This document shows, one piece after another, positions 27,286-36,370 of a stretch of DNA of 64,000 bases (position 1 is the first letter of the stretch; every line of letters starts with the position of its first letter). The position numbers and the translations under genes were made by a program. The stretch is from NCBI RefSeq assembly GCF_001267535.1, contig NZ_JRXE01000010.1, positions 19,302 through 83,301 of the forward strand, given 5' to 3'. The notes under the pieces are model-generated. The model was not told the DNA's origin and did not search any database. It was given only the letters and a program-made list of their open reading frames with translations. The DNA comes from Winslowiella iniecta (GTDB lineage Bacteria > Pseudomonadota > Gammaproteobacteria > Enterobacterales > Enterobacteriaceae).

Positions 27286-29934
27286 ATGACATCGCCCTTA
27301 ACGCTGGAACGCTCATCGCTGGTTATTAATGACCGCCTGTATCATTTTATTGATCTCACCAACATCGTACCGCTGGTGCAGCTACAGGCATTGCCTTACA
27401 GCATCCGCATTCTGCTGGAGAACGTTGCGCGTTGCTCACCGCAAACGCTGCCTGAATTTCTCAACTATCTGTCTGCGAATTCCTCCCCTGGTGAAGTTGA
27501 GTTTTATCCTGACCGCCTCATGTTCCATGACACCACTTGTTTACCGGCATTAGCTGACTTTGCTGCCATGCGCGATCTTACTGCTGAGTTAGGCGGCGAT
27601 CCGCGCGCTATCAATCCACACATTCCTGCCGTGCTAACCATCGATCATTCGGTCATCGTTGAAAGTTATGCCAATGCTGATGCGCTGGAAGATAACCTCA
27701 AGTTTGATTTTCGCCGTAACGCTGAACGCTATCGCTTTATTCGCTGGGCAGAAAAAAGCCTGGATAACTTTCGCGTCATTCCCCCCGGCACCGGCATTAT
27801 TCATTTAATGAACCTCGAAACGATTGCTGAAGTGGTCACGGTGGATGAACGTGAAGCCATACCGTTGTTGCATGCCGATTGCATGATTGCAACCGACAGC
27901 CATACGCCGATGATTAATGCACTTGGCGTATTGGGTTGGGGCGTGGGCGGCCTGGAAGGGCAGGCCGCGCTGGTTGGAGAACCGGTCACGCTGCGCTTCC
28001 CGGACGTGGTGGGGATTTGCGTTTCCGGTGAGCTGCCGCCAGATGTTAGCGACAGCGATCTGGCTCTGCACATCACGCGCCTGTTGCGTGAAAGCGGCGT
28101 GGTCGGCAAATTTGTTGAGTTTACCGGTCCAGCACTCCACAGCATGCCGCTCGAATCGCGTGCCACCATTGCCAATATGGCCCCGGAATACGGTGCCACG
28201 GTGGTGTTTTTCCCGTTTGACCAGCGGAGCGCAGAGTACGTCAACATGACGGGCCGCAGTGAAGAGAAACAGGAAATTATTCGCAGTTATATGCAACATC
28301 AGCACCTCTGGCGTCATCCGGAGGATCGTCAGCCAGACTTCACACAACGCATTGAGCTGGATTTAGGCAGCATCGAACCCAGCGTGGCGGGGCCTTATAA
28401 TCCTCATCAACAAATTCCGCTTAGTGATTCACCGAAAAGTTTTATGGAGACGTTGAAAGTCAGCGAGCGCGCTTTGCAATGGCAGCATGATGATTACCCG
28501 CAACCAATTCAACAAGGTGCCGTTGCTATCGCAGCCATCACCAGTTGCACCACAACCGCCAATCCCTGCCTGGTGATTCAGGCGGCATTATTTGCCAGGA
28601 ATGCGGCAAAGTACGGACTGCAACCGAAGCCGTGGGTTAAAACCTCCTTTTCACCCGGCTCTCGGGCGGTTACCGATTATCTTGGCGAATCTGGCCTGCT
28701 TAGCGAGTTAGAAAAGGTGGGGTTCGATGTGGCGGGTTATGGCTGTATGACCTGCATTGGCAGTTCGGGCGCATTACAACCGGCAATGGAAAATCTGGTG
28801 AGTGATGGCCTTCAGGCGGTGTGTGTGCTTTCGGGGAACCGTAACTTTCCCCGGCGCGTTAATCCCAGCCTCGGCCATGGTTATCTCACCTCGCCAGCAT
28901 TGGTGATTGCCTGGGCTATCGCCGGAAATATGCAGCATGACATGTTGAACGACCCGCTTGGCTACGATGAGCATCATCAGCCGGTTTTAATGCGCGATTT
29001 AATGCCCGCGCGTGAAGAAGTTGAACGGTGGGTAACAAGGGTGATGAAGCGTGAACATTACCTCCAGCGTCGCAATCTTATCTGGCAGGGAACCCCGCAC
29101 TGGCAGCAAATTGAAGCACCGGGTAGCGTACATTATCCATGGGAGTCGACCTCAACCTATCTGCGTCGGCCGGGCTATCTGGAACGTTTACCTCGTGACC
29201 CTGACGAACCGCTTTCGCTTAACAATGCTCGCGCGTTCCTCTGGTTTGGCGATGACGTCACCACCGATCATATTTCGCCTGCAGGTGCGATTTCCGCAGG
29301 CAGCCTTGCCGGTCAATGGTTGCTGGAACATCATGAAGATCCGCAGGACCTGAATCTTTACTCTACGCGACGCAGTAATCATGAGGTGATGGTACGCGGT
29401 GCTTTTACCAATAAAGCGCTATCTAACCGTTTGTTACCGGCAGATAAACGCGGAGGCGGCGGTTATGCCTGGGATGCGTCTCATCAGCAAATTCTTCCGG
29501 CTTTTGAGGCTGCGCAAACATGGCATGCGACAGACACGCCGCTGGTAGTGCTGGCGGGCGAGCGCTATGGCGCGGGATCGAGCCGTGACTGGGCTGCTAA
29601 AGCGCAGGCATTGATGGGGGTTAAAGCCGTCATTGCCAATAGTTTCGAACGTATCCACCGCACGAATTTGATCGGAATGGGCATTCTTCCGCTGCATTTC
29701 ATTGCCGATGAAGCGGACAAATTACCTGAGATGGATGGAACAGAGGTCCTGGATATTACTGGCCTGGAAATGATCGCGCCGGGAGCGACGCCGCTGGTGC
29801 TCTACATCCGCCGTGGGGGCCGGCAGATTGCTGCACTGAATCTTGAGGCAGTGATAGACTCCCAGCAAGAACTGCGCTATCTGCGCTATGGCGGTATTTT
29901 GCCCTTTGTTATTCAGCAAACACTTACAGAGTAG
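27286..29934 (+). CDS. Aconitase-family hydratase paralogue (AcnA type)
   Basis: The 882-residue protein has the AcnA/IRP domain order and three [4Fe-4S] cysteines, Cys421 (SCTTTANP), Cys487 and Cys490 (GYGCMTCIGSSG), with the same spacing (66 and 3) as E. coli AcnA. The C-terminal swivel domain keeps GAGSSRDWAAKA and SFERIHRTNLIGMG. Several motif positions differ from housekeeping aconitase: SCTTTANP for SCTNTSNP, GCMTC for GCTTC, HLMNLE for HQVNLE. In this cluster it probably dehydrates a hydroxy acid other than citrate. It is followed 8 bases later by a LysR gene. Confidence 0.85.
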   Translation: MTSPLTLERSSLVINDRLYHFIDLTNIVPLVQLQALPYSIRILLENVARCSPQTLPEFLNYLSANSSPGEVEFYPDRLMFHDTTCLPALADFAAMRDLTAELGGDPRAINPHIPAVLTIDHSVIVESYANADALEDNLKFDFRRNAERYRFIRWAEKSLDNFRVIPPGTGIIHLMNLETIAEVVTVDEREAIPLLHADCMIATDSHTPMINALGVLGWGVGGLEGQAALVGEPVTLRFPDVVGICVSGELPPDVSDSDLALHITRLLRESGVVGKFVEFTGPALHSMPLESRATIANMAPEYGATVVFFPFDQRSAEYVNMTGRSEEKQEIIRSYMQHQHLWRHPEDRQPDFTQRIELDLGSIEPSVAGPYNPHQQIPLSDSPKSFMETLKVSERALQWQHDDYPQPIQQGAVAIAAITSCTTTANPCLVIQAALFARNAAKYGLQPKPWVKTSFSPGSRAVTDYLGESGLLSELEKVGFDVAGYGCMTCIGSSGALQPAMENLVSDGLQAVCVLSGNRNFPRRVNPSLGHGYLTSPALVIAWAIAGNMQHDMLNDPLGYDEHHQPVLMRDLMPAREEVERWVTRVMKREHYLQRRNLIWQGTPHWQQIEAPGSVHYPWESTSTYLRRPGYLERLPRDPDEPLSLNNARAFLWFGDDVTTDHISPAGAISAGSLAGQWLLEHHEDPQDLNLYSTRRSNHEVMVRGAFTNKALSNRLLPADKRGGGGYAWDASHQQILPAFEAAQTWHATDTPLVVLAGERYGAGSSRDWAAKAQALMGVKAVIANSFERIHRTNLIGMGILPLHFIADEADKLPEMDGTEVLDITGLEMIAPGATPLVLYIRRGGRQIAALNLEAVIDSQQELRYLRYGGILPFVIQQTLTE

Positions 29935-29942
29935 GGAAGTTC

Positions 29943-30896
29943 ATGCGCTACGATCTGGTCTCACTTTCGCTGTTTGTCGCTGTTGCTGAGGAGCAGAATC
30001 TTACGCGTGCCGCACGCCGTAAGCATCTGGCCGTCTCAGCCGTGAGTAAACGCATAACAGAACTTGAACAGCAAATTGGCACGCCACTGATGCTACGCCT
30101 GCCGCGCGGCATCGAGTTGACGCCTGCGGGTCACTCGCTGCTGTTTCACGCGCGCCAGGTGTTCCGCAATCTCGACCAAATGGAAGAGGAACTCAGTGAT
30201 TACGTGGCTGGCGTACGCGGCCACATTCGCATTTTTACCATCTCTGCGGCGTTGATGCATTATCTGCCGCGTGCCATCAGTCAGTTCCTTGCCCATTACC
30301 CGCAGACAGATATCGATATTGAAGAACATACGGGCATTGGCGTCGTGCAGGGCTTGCTACAGGGGGACGCAGATGTCGGTTTCTTTTCCAGTTGGACACC
30401 CGCTTCCGGAATTGAAGTCTGGCCATGGCAGCAAGACCAGTTGTCCGTTCTGGTGTGGCAGGGGCATCCTTTGGCGGAGCGCGCGACCTTGCAATTAATG
30501 GATTGTGTCGATGAGAAAATGATTGGGCCACATCGGGAAAGCGCAGTGAGCCATATTCTGGAGCGTGAAGCGAGAAAGCTGGGTAAAACGCTGCAGACAG
30601 GATTACGGGTCAGCAGTTTTGTCTCCATGACCGAACTGGTGGCTCAACAGTTGGGAATAGCCATCTTGCCAGTTAATGAAATCGCTCAGGTGGCTAATCA
30701 TGATGCAGTGCGCTGTATTCCACTCGTCGAGCCATGGGCGAAACGTGAGTTATACGTTGGCGTAAAGCGTTATGCCTTATCTTCACCCTCGGTGAAAGCG
30801 TTTATCGAAAATGTCACGCCGATGAAACGTGCAATGGGTGCCGAAGAGGGGCCGTTGCTTGAGGCCAGTCTCATCAATGCTGGCCTCAAGCGCTGA
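29943..30896 (+). CDS. LysR-family transcriptional regulator
   Basis: The 317-residue protein has the LysR HTH in residues 1-60 (LFVAVAEEQNLTRAARRKHLAVSAVSKRITELEQQIG) and a co-inducer domain beginning near residue 90. It is in the same direction as the aconitase paralogue, with 8 bases between them, so both share a transcript. It probably responds to the substrate of that enzyme. It is convergent with the lactonase gene. Confidence 0.88.
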   Translation: MRYDLVSLSLFVAVAEEQNLTRAARRKHLAVSAVSKRITELEQQIGTPLMLRLPRGIELTPAGHSLLFHARQVFRNLDQMEEELSDYVAGVRGHIRIFTISAALMHYLPRAISQFLAHYPQTDIDIEEHTGIGVVQGLLQGDADVGFFSSWTPASGIEVWPWQQDQLSVLVWQGHPLAERATLQLMDCVDEKMIGPHRESAVSHILEREARKLGKTLQTGLRVSSFVSMTELVAQQLGIAILPVNEIAQVANHDAVRCIPLVEPWAKRELYVGVKRYALSSPSVKAFIENVTPMKRAMGAEEGPLLEASLINAGLKR

Positions 30897-30897
30897 G

Positions 30898-32004
30898 TTA
30901 CCCGGAAAACACAATGCAGGTTGGGCTGGCAGTAATTACCTCTTTACCCGTGTCTTTAAGCATGCCTGAGTCCTGATTAATGCTGAAAATGCGAATAGCG
31001 TCAGAGTCCTCATTAGCGCTGTAAAAATACAATCCATCTGCAGAGATCGTTGTAAAACGCGGGGTCTTACCACCACAAAAGACCCATCCAACAGGCGTTA
31101 AGCAGCCATCAAGGGGATTTATGCGCAATACCGCAATACTGTTATGACCACGATTGGCGGCATATAAGAAACGCCCGGACGGATGCACTTCGATTTCACT
31201 GGCATCGTTACGTGCTTCAAATCCTTCCGGTAGGCTGCTCAACGTCTGCTTGAGCGCAATGTTTCCCGTCTCTTGTTCAAAATCGTAAACGGTGATCGTA
31301 CTTCCGAGCTCACTCAGGCCATAAAGCCACTTCCCCTGAGGATGGAAGTCGACATGACGCGGCCAGCTTCCGGCTGGCAACAGCACTTCATCATTAAGTA
31401 ATGACTGTCCATCACGCCAGTGATAAATACGCACCATATCAATGCCGTTCCCGGCCTGTCGGCCCTGGATGGGCAGAGCGTAGTAATCGCTACCGGGAGC
31501 AAAAATAATTTCATGCGGACGTGACAAGCTGGCCGCAGCGTTATCCTCATTAGCGTGGCCTTCCACCATTGCCAAATGGTGGGGAGGCAGTAGCGCGTCA
31601 TCGTCAGCGAACGCTAATGCTGCCACGTTGCCGCTTTCATGATTAGCAATCAGCAGATGGCGCCCATCGGGTGAGAGTGCGGCATGCACCGGATTATTGC
31701 GTCGCAGTGGATCAAGATCGGGATGTGGATTCTGTGGGCCAGTGGTTTGTTCAGATAACAGAGTCAGCATGCCAGAGATAGGATCGCGCGCAAAAATGGC
31801 CACCTGAGTGCCATCTCCGTGCAGCACATACAGCCGGTTTCGTTTTTCATCCAGAGTGAGCCAGGAAGGATTCTCCTGAACAGAGGTTACACGTTGGACG
31901 TGATGCCAGTTACCTGACTCATCAATGCGGAAGACTTCAATTCCCTTTCCACGTGCTCCACGCCACTCAGACGTACGGCAACCCACATAGGCAAACTTAT
32001 TCAT
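30898..32004 (-). CDS. Lactonase, 6-phosphogluconolactonase/muconate cycloisomerase fold
   Basis: The 368-residue seven-bladed propeller matches the Pgl/YbhE lactonase family: GIEVFRIDESGNWHHV, NPSWLTLDEKRNRLYV, NPVHAALSPDGRHLLIANHESGNVAAL, WPRHVDFHPQGKWLY and HPSGRFLYAANRGHNSIAVL. It hydrolyses a lactone in the cytoplasm. The house-keeping Pgl acts on 6-phosphogluconolactone, but inclusion in this regulon suggests a sugar-acid lactone. A 28-bp palindrome copy begins 22 bases before its start. Confidence 0.85.
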   Translation of the reverse strand: MNKFAYVGCRTSEWRGARGKGIEVFRIDESGNWHHVQRVTSVQENPSWLTLDEKRNRLYVLHGDGTQVAIFARDPISGMLTLLSEQTTGPQNPHPDLDPLRRNNPVHAALSPDGRHLLIANHESGNVAALAFADDDALLPPHHLAMVEGHANEDNAAASLSRPHEIIFAPGSDYYALPIQGRQAGNGIDMVRIYHWRDGQSLLNDEVLLPAGSWPRHVDFHPQGKWLYGLSELGSTITVYDFEQETGNIALKQTLSSLPEGFEARNDASEIEVHPSGRFLYAANRGHNSIAVLRINPLDGCLTPVGWVFCGGKTPRFTTISADGLYFYSANEDSDAIRIFSINQDSGMLKDTGKEVITASPTCIVFSG

Positions 32005-32025
32005 TTACAACCCCTGATAAATCTA

Positions 32026-32053
32026 TATGCATTTATTTAATCATAAGTGCATA
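32026..32053. promoter_or_regulatory. 28-bp palindromic operator copy 3 (lactonase)
   Basis: TATGCATTT-N10-AAGTGCATA, 22 bases upstream of the lactonase start. The outermost bases differ from other copies but remain symmetrical, which supports selection for symmetry. Confidence 0.78.
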
Positions 32054-32177
32054 AACTGACTTGTGATTGATGTCACGATTTTGTGGTTTTTAAACGTTGA
32101 TTATAACTATGGCGGGGGTTTTATGGCTGACAATACGTGATCTCAGGCTGTTTAAAATTGCACTGCCAATATGAATC

Positions 32178-32205
32178 ATTGCATTTGAATGATTTTAAAT
32201 GCAGA
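32178..32205. promoter_or_regulatory. 28-bp palindromic operator copy 4 (SDR-transporter operon)
   Basis: ATTGCATTT-N10-AAATGCAGA, with 7-bp perfectly paired core arms. It lies 117 bases upstream of the SDR start in the 317-base divergent region shared with the lactonase. No other feature was identified in that region. Confidence 0.8.
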
Positions 32206-32321
32206 AAATTGACGATCGTGGTCACAATTTCAACGGCTCGCGATTGCTAAAAAAAACCGCAGATAGCTTACTGTTAACAAGTCGTGAAAACTGTTACATA
32301 AATGCATCTGGGAGAAGGGTT

Positions 32322-33065
32322 ATGACCCAACGTATTGCGTATGTTACATCCGGGATGGGAAGCCTCGGAACCGCTATTTGCCGTCGACTGGCAAAGGATG
32401 GTTTTAAAGTGATTGCAGGATGCGGCCCCAATTCTCAACGTAAAACCGCCTGGCTTGATGACAATAAAAAGATGGGATTTGATTTTATCGCATCAGAAGG
32501 AAACGTGGCTGATTGGGAATCAACGGTTAAAGCGTTTGCCAAAATAAAAGCTGAAATCGGTGAGATAGACGTGCTGGTTAATAATGCGGGTACGGCACGG
32601 AATGTATTATTTCGTGATATGCAGCCACAGGAGTGGCAGGCCGTTATTAACACCAATATGAACTCATTATTCAACGTCACTAAACAAGTTGTTGATGGCA
32701 TGATGTCGCGTGGATGGGGACGTATTATCAATATTTCTTCAGTCAACGCGCAAATTGGTCAAACAGGTCAGGTTAACTACTCTACGGCAAAATCTGCCGT
32801 GCGGGGTTTTACTCGCGCCCTGGCACGCGAAGTTTCGGCACGCGGAGTAACAGTAAACACGGTATCGCCGGGCTATCTGGCTACGTCAAAACTGAAAACA
32901 GTCACGCCGGTGCAGGTTATTGATAAGATTGTTCAGGAAATTCCAGTGCGTCGCCTGGGCTCTCCGCAGGAAATAGCCTCTATATGCTCATGGCTGGCAT
33001 CTGACGAATCAGGATTTGCCACGGGTGCTGATTTCTCTGTTAACGGCGGCCTGCATATGGGCTAA
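32322..33065 (+). CDS. SDR-family oxidoreductase (acetoacetyl-CoA reductase PhbB-like)
   Basis: From the ATG at 32322, with GGAGAAGGG before it, the product has 247 residues. It has the Rossmann glycine motif as TSGMGSLG, NNAG at residue 90, the catalytic Ser and Y-x3-K in ISSVNAQIGQTGQVNYSTAK, and the C-terminal GADFSVNGGLHMG of PhbB-type reductases. In this regulon it is more likely a hydroxy/keto-acid dehydrogenase than a polyhydroxybutyrate enzyme, since no phbA or phbC is present. Confidence 0.82.
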   Translation: MTQRIAYVTSGMGSLGTAICRRLAKDGFKVIAGCGPNSQRKTAWLDDNKKMGFDFIASEGNVADWESTVKAFAKIKAEIGEIDVLVNNAGTARNVLFRDMQPQEWQAVINTNMNSLFNVTKQVVDGMMSRGWGRIINISSVNAQIGQTGQVNYSTAKSAVRGFTRALAREVSARGVTVNTVSPGYLATSKLKTVTPVQVIDKIVQEIPVRRLGSPQEIASICSWLASDESGFATGADFSVNGGLHMG

Positions 33066-33147
33066 TAAATTAACAGAACGTCCTGCTCAAAATTTCCGTC
33101 AAATTAATTATCGCGCATATTAGCAATAATATGCGTTGGAGGCTCTT

Positions 33148-34485
33148 ATGCTCTCGCTTCTGGGATATGGCATGATTGTGGTCTTTATGATCCTAATCAT
33201 GACCAAAAAACTTTCTGCACTCGTCGCACTGATCATTATTCCAATAATATTTGCTCTGATTGCCGGATTCGGCGGAGAGATGGGCGAGATGATGATTGAG
33301 GGGCTTAAAAAAGTCGCTCCAACTGCCATCATGGTTATTTTTGCCATTCTCTACTTCAGTACCATGTTTGATACCGGTTTATTTGATCCGATTATTCGCT
33401 TTTTTTTACGGATTATTAATGGTGATCCGGTTAAAGCGGTTATGTGCAGCGCGATTCTGGCGGCGATGGTGTCACTTGATGGTGACGGTTCAACGACCTA
33501 TATGATCTGCGTAACGGCGATGCTGCCGTTGTTCAAACGTATTCGTCTGGACCCGCTGGCGCTGACCTGCGTGGTCTTCCTGTCCGGGAGTATTACCAAC
33601 TTGCTGCCATGGGGCGGTCCACTGGCTCGCGTTGCGGCATCCCTGAAAGTCGAATCCAGCGATCTGTTTATTCCGTTGATTCCAACTATGGTTTGTGGTT
33701 TTGTCGGAGTACTGGTGCTGTCATGGTATATCGGTATTCGTGAACGCCGTCGTTTAGGCAAGCTGAGTATTAATACCAATGGCTACGGGTTCGTCACTGA
33801 AGATGATGCAGAAAGCTATCTTCCGGCCATCAATGAAGTTAATGAAGAGCTGCGTCGTCCAAAACTGTTCTGGCTTAACGCGGGTCTGACATTGCTGCTC
33901 ATGGGATCGCTGGTGATGGAGTTGCTGCCACTGTCGGTGCTGTTCATGGTGGCATTTGCACTGGCGTTGCTGATCAACTATCCGCATATTGATGCCCAGC
34001 GTCAGCGTATCGCAGCACATGCCCCTGCCGCGCTGAACCAGACATCAATCTTCCTGGCTGCGGGTATTTTTGCCGGTATCCTCTCGGGTACTGGAATGGT
34101 CACCGCAATGTCGGCATCTCTGCTGGATGTGTTACCCGATTCATGGGGCCCTTATCTGGCACCAATTACGGCACTGATCAGCTTGCCCGGCACCTTCTTT
34201 ATGTCGAATGATGCCTTCTATTACGGTGTATTGCCGGTACTGGCAGAAGCAGCGAAAGTGTATGGCATTGACCCGGCCGAAATTGGCCGTGCATCGTTGG
34301 TTGGGCAGCCAATCCACTTACTGAGTCCGTTAGTAGCTTCAACCTATCTGTTGGTGGGATTGGCCGGAGTGGAATTCAGTGACCATCAGAAATACACTTT
34401 CAAATGGGCTTTCCTGCTCTGCATGATTTTCCTGGCATCGGGTTTGCTATTAGGTCTTTATCCACTTTACTCGCCTGGCGGTTAA
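33148..34485 (+). CDS. CitMHS-family carboxylate transporter, second copy
   Basis: From the ATG at 33148, with GGAGG before it, the product has 445 residues and about twelve helices. Marks parallel those of the copy at 18784: MVSLDGDGSTTYMICVTAMLPLF, SITNLLPWGGPLARVAASL and FMSNDAFYYGVLPVLAEAAKVYG. It follows the SDR gene by 82 bases in the same transcript. The two paralogues are in separate transcripts but both have a 28-bp palindrome upstream, so they may import related acids. Confidence 0.83.
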   Translation: MLSLLGYGMIVVFMILIMTKKLSALVALIIIPIIFALIAGFGGEMGEMMIEGLKKVAPTAIMVIFAILYFSTMFDTGLFDPIIRFFLRIINGDPVKAVMCSAILAAMVSLDGDGSTTYMICVTAMLPLFKRIRLDPLALTCVVFLSGSITNLLPWGGPLARVAASLKVESSDLFIPLIPTMVCGFVGVLVLSWYIGIRERRRLGKLSINTNGYGFVTEDDAESYLPAINEVNEELRRPKLFWLNAGLTLLLMGSLVMELLPLSVLFMVAFALALLINYPHIDAQRQRIAAHAPAALNQTSIFLAAGIFAGILSGTGMVTAMSASLLDVLPDSWGPYLAPITALISLPGTFFMSNDAFYYGVLPVLAEAAKVYGIDPAEIGRASLVGQPIHLLSPLVASTYLLVGLAGVEFSDHQKYTFKWAFLLCMIFLASGLLLGLYPLYSPGG

Positions 34486-34496
34486 AGGCGCAGATG

Positions 34497-34526
34497 AAAA
34501 AATGGCCCATTTGGGCCATTTTTTTA
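34497..34526 (+). terminator. Rho-independent terminator
   Basis: AATGGCCC-ATTT-GGGCCATT flanked by an A tract and a T run. It ends the SDR-transporter transcript and, being symmetrical, probably the convergent gntR transcript. Confidence 0.93.
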
Positions 34527-35411
34527 TACTCCGATACTACGTTGTTTTTTGTTATCTAGCGCGACAGCGAGATGCTGCTTCATCATATAAGACGCTTCGA
34601 TCAGTTGCCCGGCCTCAATTAAGGACAGCAAGTGCATATGATCTTTAACTTCAGCGTAGTAGCGGCTGCGGTCATCCATAATGCGGTAATCCATTAAACG
34701 ACGCATGCGGTTGACGTTGCGCAGGGATATCTCAAAAAACGGGTTGTTTGAAAAACTGATGACAGTCTCATGAAAGCGGTAACCGGCTAACTGGAGCTGA
34801 GTTGGCGATAAACGCTGAATGCCACTCTCTAAAAGCATCTCCAGCTCGCGCTTAATCTCATCGATTTTGCTCTGCGGGGCTTTGAAGGTGGATTCCAAAA
34901 TTGCCATTGGTTCAATAACCATGCGGAAGCTGAAGATATGCTCAAGCGCGGCTTTGGTCTTGGCAACCGGCAGAAATCGCCAGCCATAACCCTGCTTGCG
35001 TTCAACCCATCCCTCACTGATACCGCGTGCGAGAATGGTCGTGAGCTGTGTTTTAGAAAGGTTGTAACGCTTAAGCAGATAAAGTTCGTTTACTTCAGAT
35101 TCGATTTTATCCTGTAGCCAGTCTTCCGCTAATTGATAGTATTCAGGAATATCGTTATCCACTTCGCTTTTATTGGTACTCGGTAGTTGAGGAGCGTAAT
35201 CCTGCTTAATAAAAAAACCACGGTTATGCTGCTGCTCAAGGATGCCTTTGTGTTCAAGGTAAACCAGGGCCTCACGCACGGGTGAACGCGAAACGTCAAA
35301 GGTTTCTGCAAGTTTCGGGACGCTGAGATGCGCGCCAGGCACAAGCACTCCACTGTCGATCATCGTGATTATTTTTTGAGAAAGCCTTTCCGTAAGAGCG
35401 CTTATTTTCAT
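34524..35411 (-). CDS. GntR/FCD-family regulator with an extra winged-helix-like segment
   Basis: The 295-residue protein has a standard GntR HTH in residues 8-68 (LSVPKLAETFDVSRSPVREALVYLEHKGIL) and a C-terminal all-helical FCD domain from about residue 160 (FRMVIEPMAILESTF, FHETVISFSNNPFF). Between them, residues 88-147 look like a second winged helix (YYQLAEDWLQDKI, KRYNLSKTQLTTILARGISEGWV, YGWRF). A perfect 28-bp palindrome copy lies 51 bases upstream of its own start, so it is the best candidate to bind all five copies. Confidence 0.85.
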   Translation of the reverse strand: MKISALTERLSQKIITMIDSGVLVPGAHLSVPKLAETFDVSRSPVREALVYLEHKGILEQQHNRGFFIKQDYAPQLPSTNKSEVDNDIPEYYQLAEDWLQDKIESEVNELYLLKRYNLSKTQLTTILARGISEGWVERKQGYGWRFLPVAKTKAALEHIFSFRMVIEPMAILESTFKAPQSKIDEIKRELEMLLESGIQRLSPTQLQLAGYRFHETVISFSNNPFFEISLRNVNRMRRLMDYRIMDDRSRYYAEVKDHMHLLSLIEAGQLIEASYMMKQHLAVALDNKKQRSIGV

Positions 35412-35461
35412 GAAGAAAGCCCCAAAATTTTGCAGGAAGAAGTAGAAAATTAAACAACATT

Positions 35462-35489
35462 ATTGCATTTAGATTGTATGAAATGCAAT
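35462..35489. promoter_or_regulatory. 28-bp palindromic operator copy 5 (gntR)
   Basis: ATTGCATTT-N10-AAATGCAAT, a perfect 9-bp inverted repeat and the best copy. Its place upstream of gntR is what autoregulation would look like. Confidence 0.82.
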
Positions 35490-35994
35490 TATAAAAAACC
35501 GTTTTTTATTCGAGTAACTGATTGTTTTTTTTGTTTTTTATCACCTTCTTCTTATTACGAAAAGCAATCTGATGATAACTGCATAATGGGGCCGCTTATA
35601 AAACAGAAAATATCCCTCGCTAAGACTGCTTTTTGAGCCGGCAGGGGGTAACAGGCAGCTTTAAGCGAAATATCGCCATTCATATTCTGAAAATTACTCT
35701 GTCAGGTGACTCAGGGCATGCAGACAAACTGATGACTATATTTCTTTCGAAGAATGCGGAATGCTGTCACCAACGGTGCAAAAGTGGGTCTTCCGCAACT
35801 TGGGTGGTAAAAATTAGATGAAACTTATGGGCTAACAGAGATCTAAGTTGTTTTGAGTTAAGGATAACTAACATGGCATCACTTCGGATAATTTTACCTT
35901 TTGCCGAATTACGGGCACCGTTTACCGGTTCGCGACAGCAGTCATCTCATTTTTTTGCAGGAACTTCAGCTGCAGTTGGGGTTAATCGCCGGAG
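35490..35994. other. Accessory intergenic DNA without a recognisable gene
   Basis: About 500 bases between gntR and the transposase remnant. Near 35735-35819 a short frame reads MLSPTVQKWVFRNLGGKN then stops, which could be the tail of a lost gene. At 35873 an ATG with AAGGATA opens a 40-codon frame that cannot be assigned. Confidence 0.4.
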
Positions 35995-36370
35995 GTGAAG
36001 CCGGGGCTCGGGCAGCAAAACCTATGGCATAAAGACCCGAGCCGTCACGTTGTCGATACCCTCCGTCCTCTGGTACTGCTTTCCGGTCGCCAACAGCGCA
36101 CGCTTATGGTCTGGTTCAGGCAGTATCCGAAGATACAGGTTGTGTCACGTGATGGCGGTGGCATCTATGCGACAGCGGCACACGAGGGGGCTCCCCAGGC
36201 AAAGCAGGTCGACGACCGCTGGCATCTTCTGAAGAATATTGGTGATGCGCTGGAACGCATGATGTTCAGGCAAATGCCGCTGATACGGCAGGTTGCGACT
36301 GAACTCTCGCCAAAAAATCACGCCCAGGAAGTTCAACCCGACGGAGCGGCTATTCCCGCTGGTCACTGGA
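35995..36370 (+). pseudogene. ISL3-family transposase remnant
   Basis: The frame encodes an internal piece of an ISL3-type DDE transposase: LVLLSGRQQRTLMVWFRQYP, then IQVVSRDGGGIYATAAHEGAP with an active-site Asp, then KQVDDRWHLLKNIGDALERM. The zinc-finger N terminus and the C-terminal catalytic part are missing, and no terminal inverted repeats were recognised. The end runs straight into an alcohol dehydrogenase fragment, marking a recombination or deletion joint. Confidence 0.8.

Noticed and set aside
32322-33065. Polyhydroxybutyrate reductase role for the SDR
   Set aside because: Similarity to PhbB is real, but there is no thiolase or PHB synthase and the gene is in the sugar-acid regulon.
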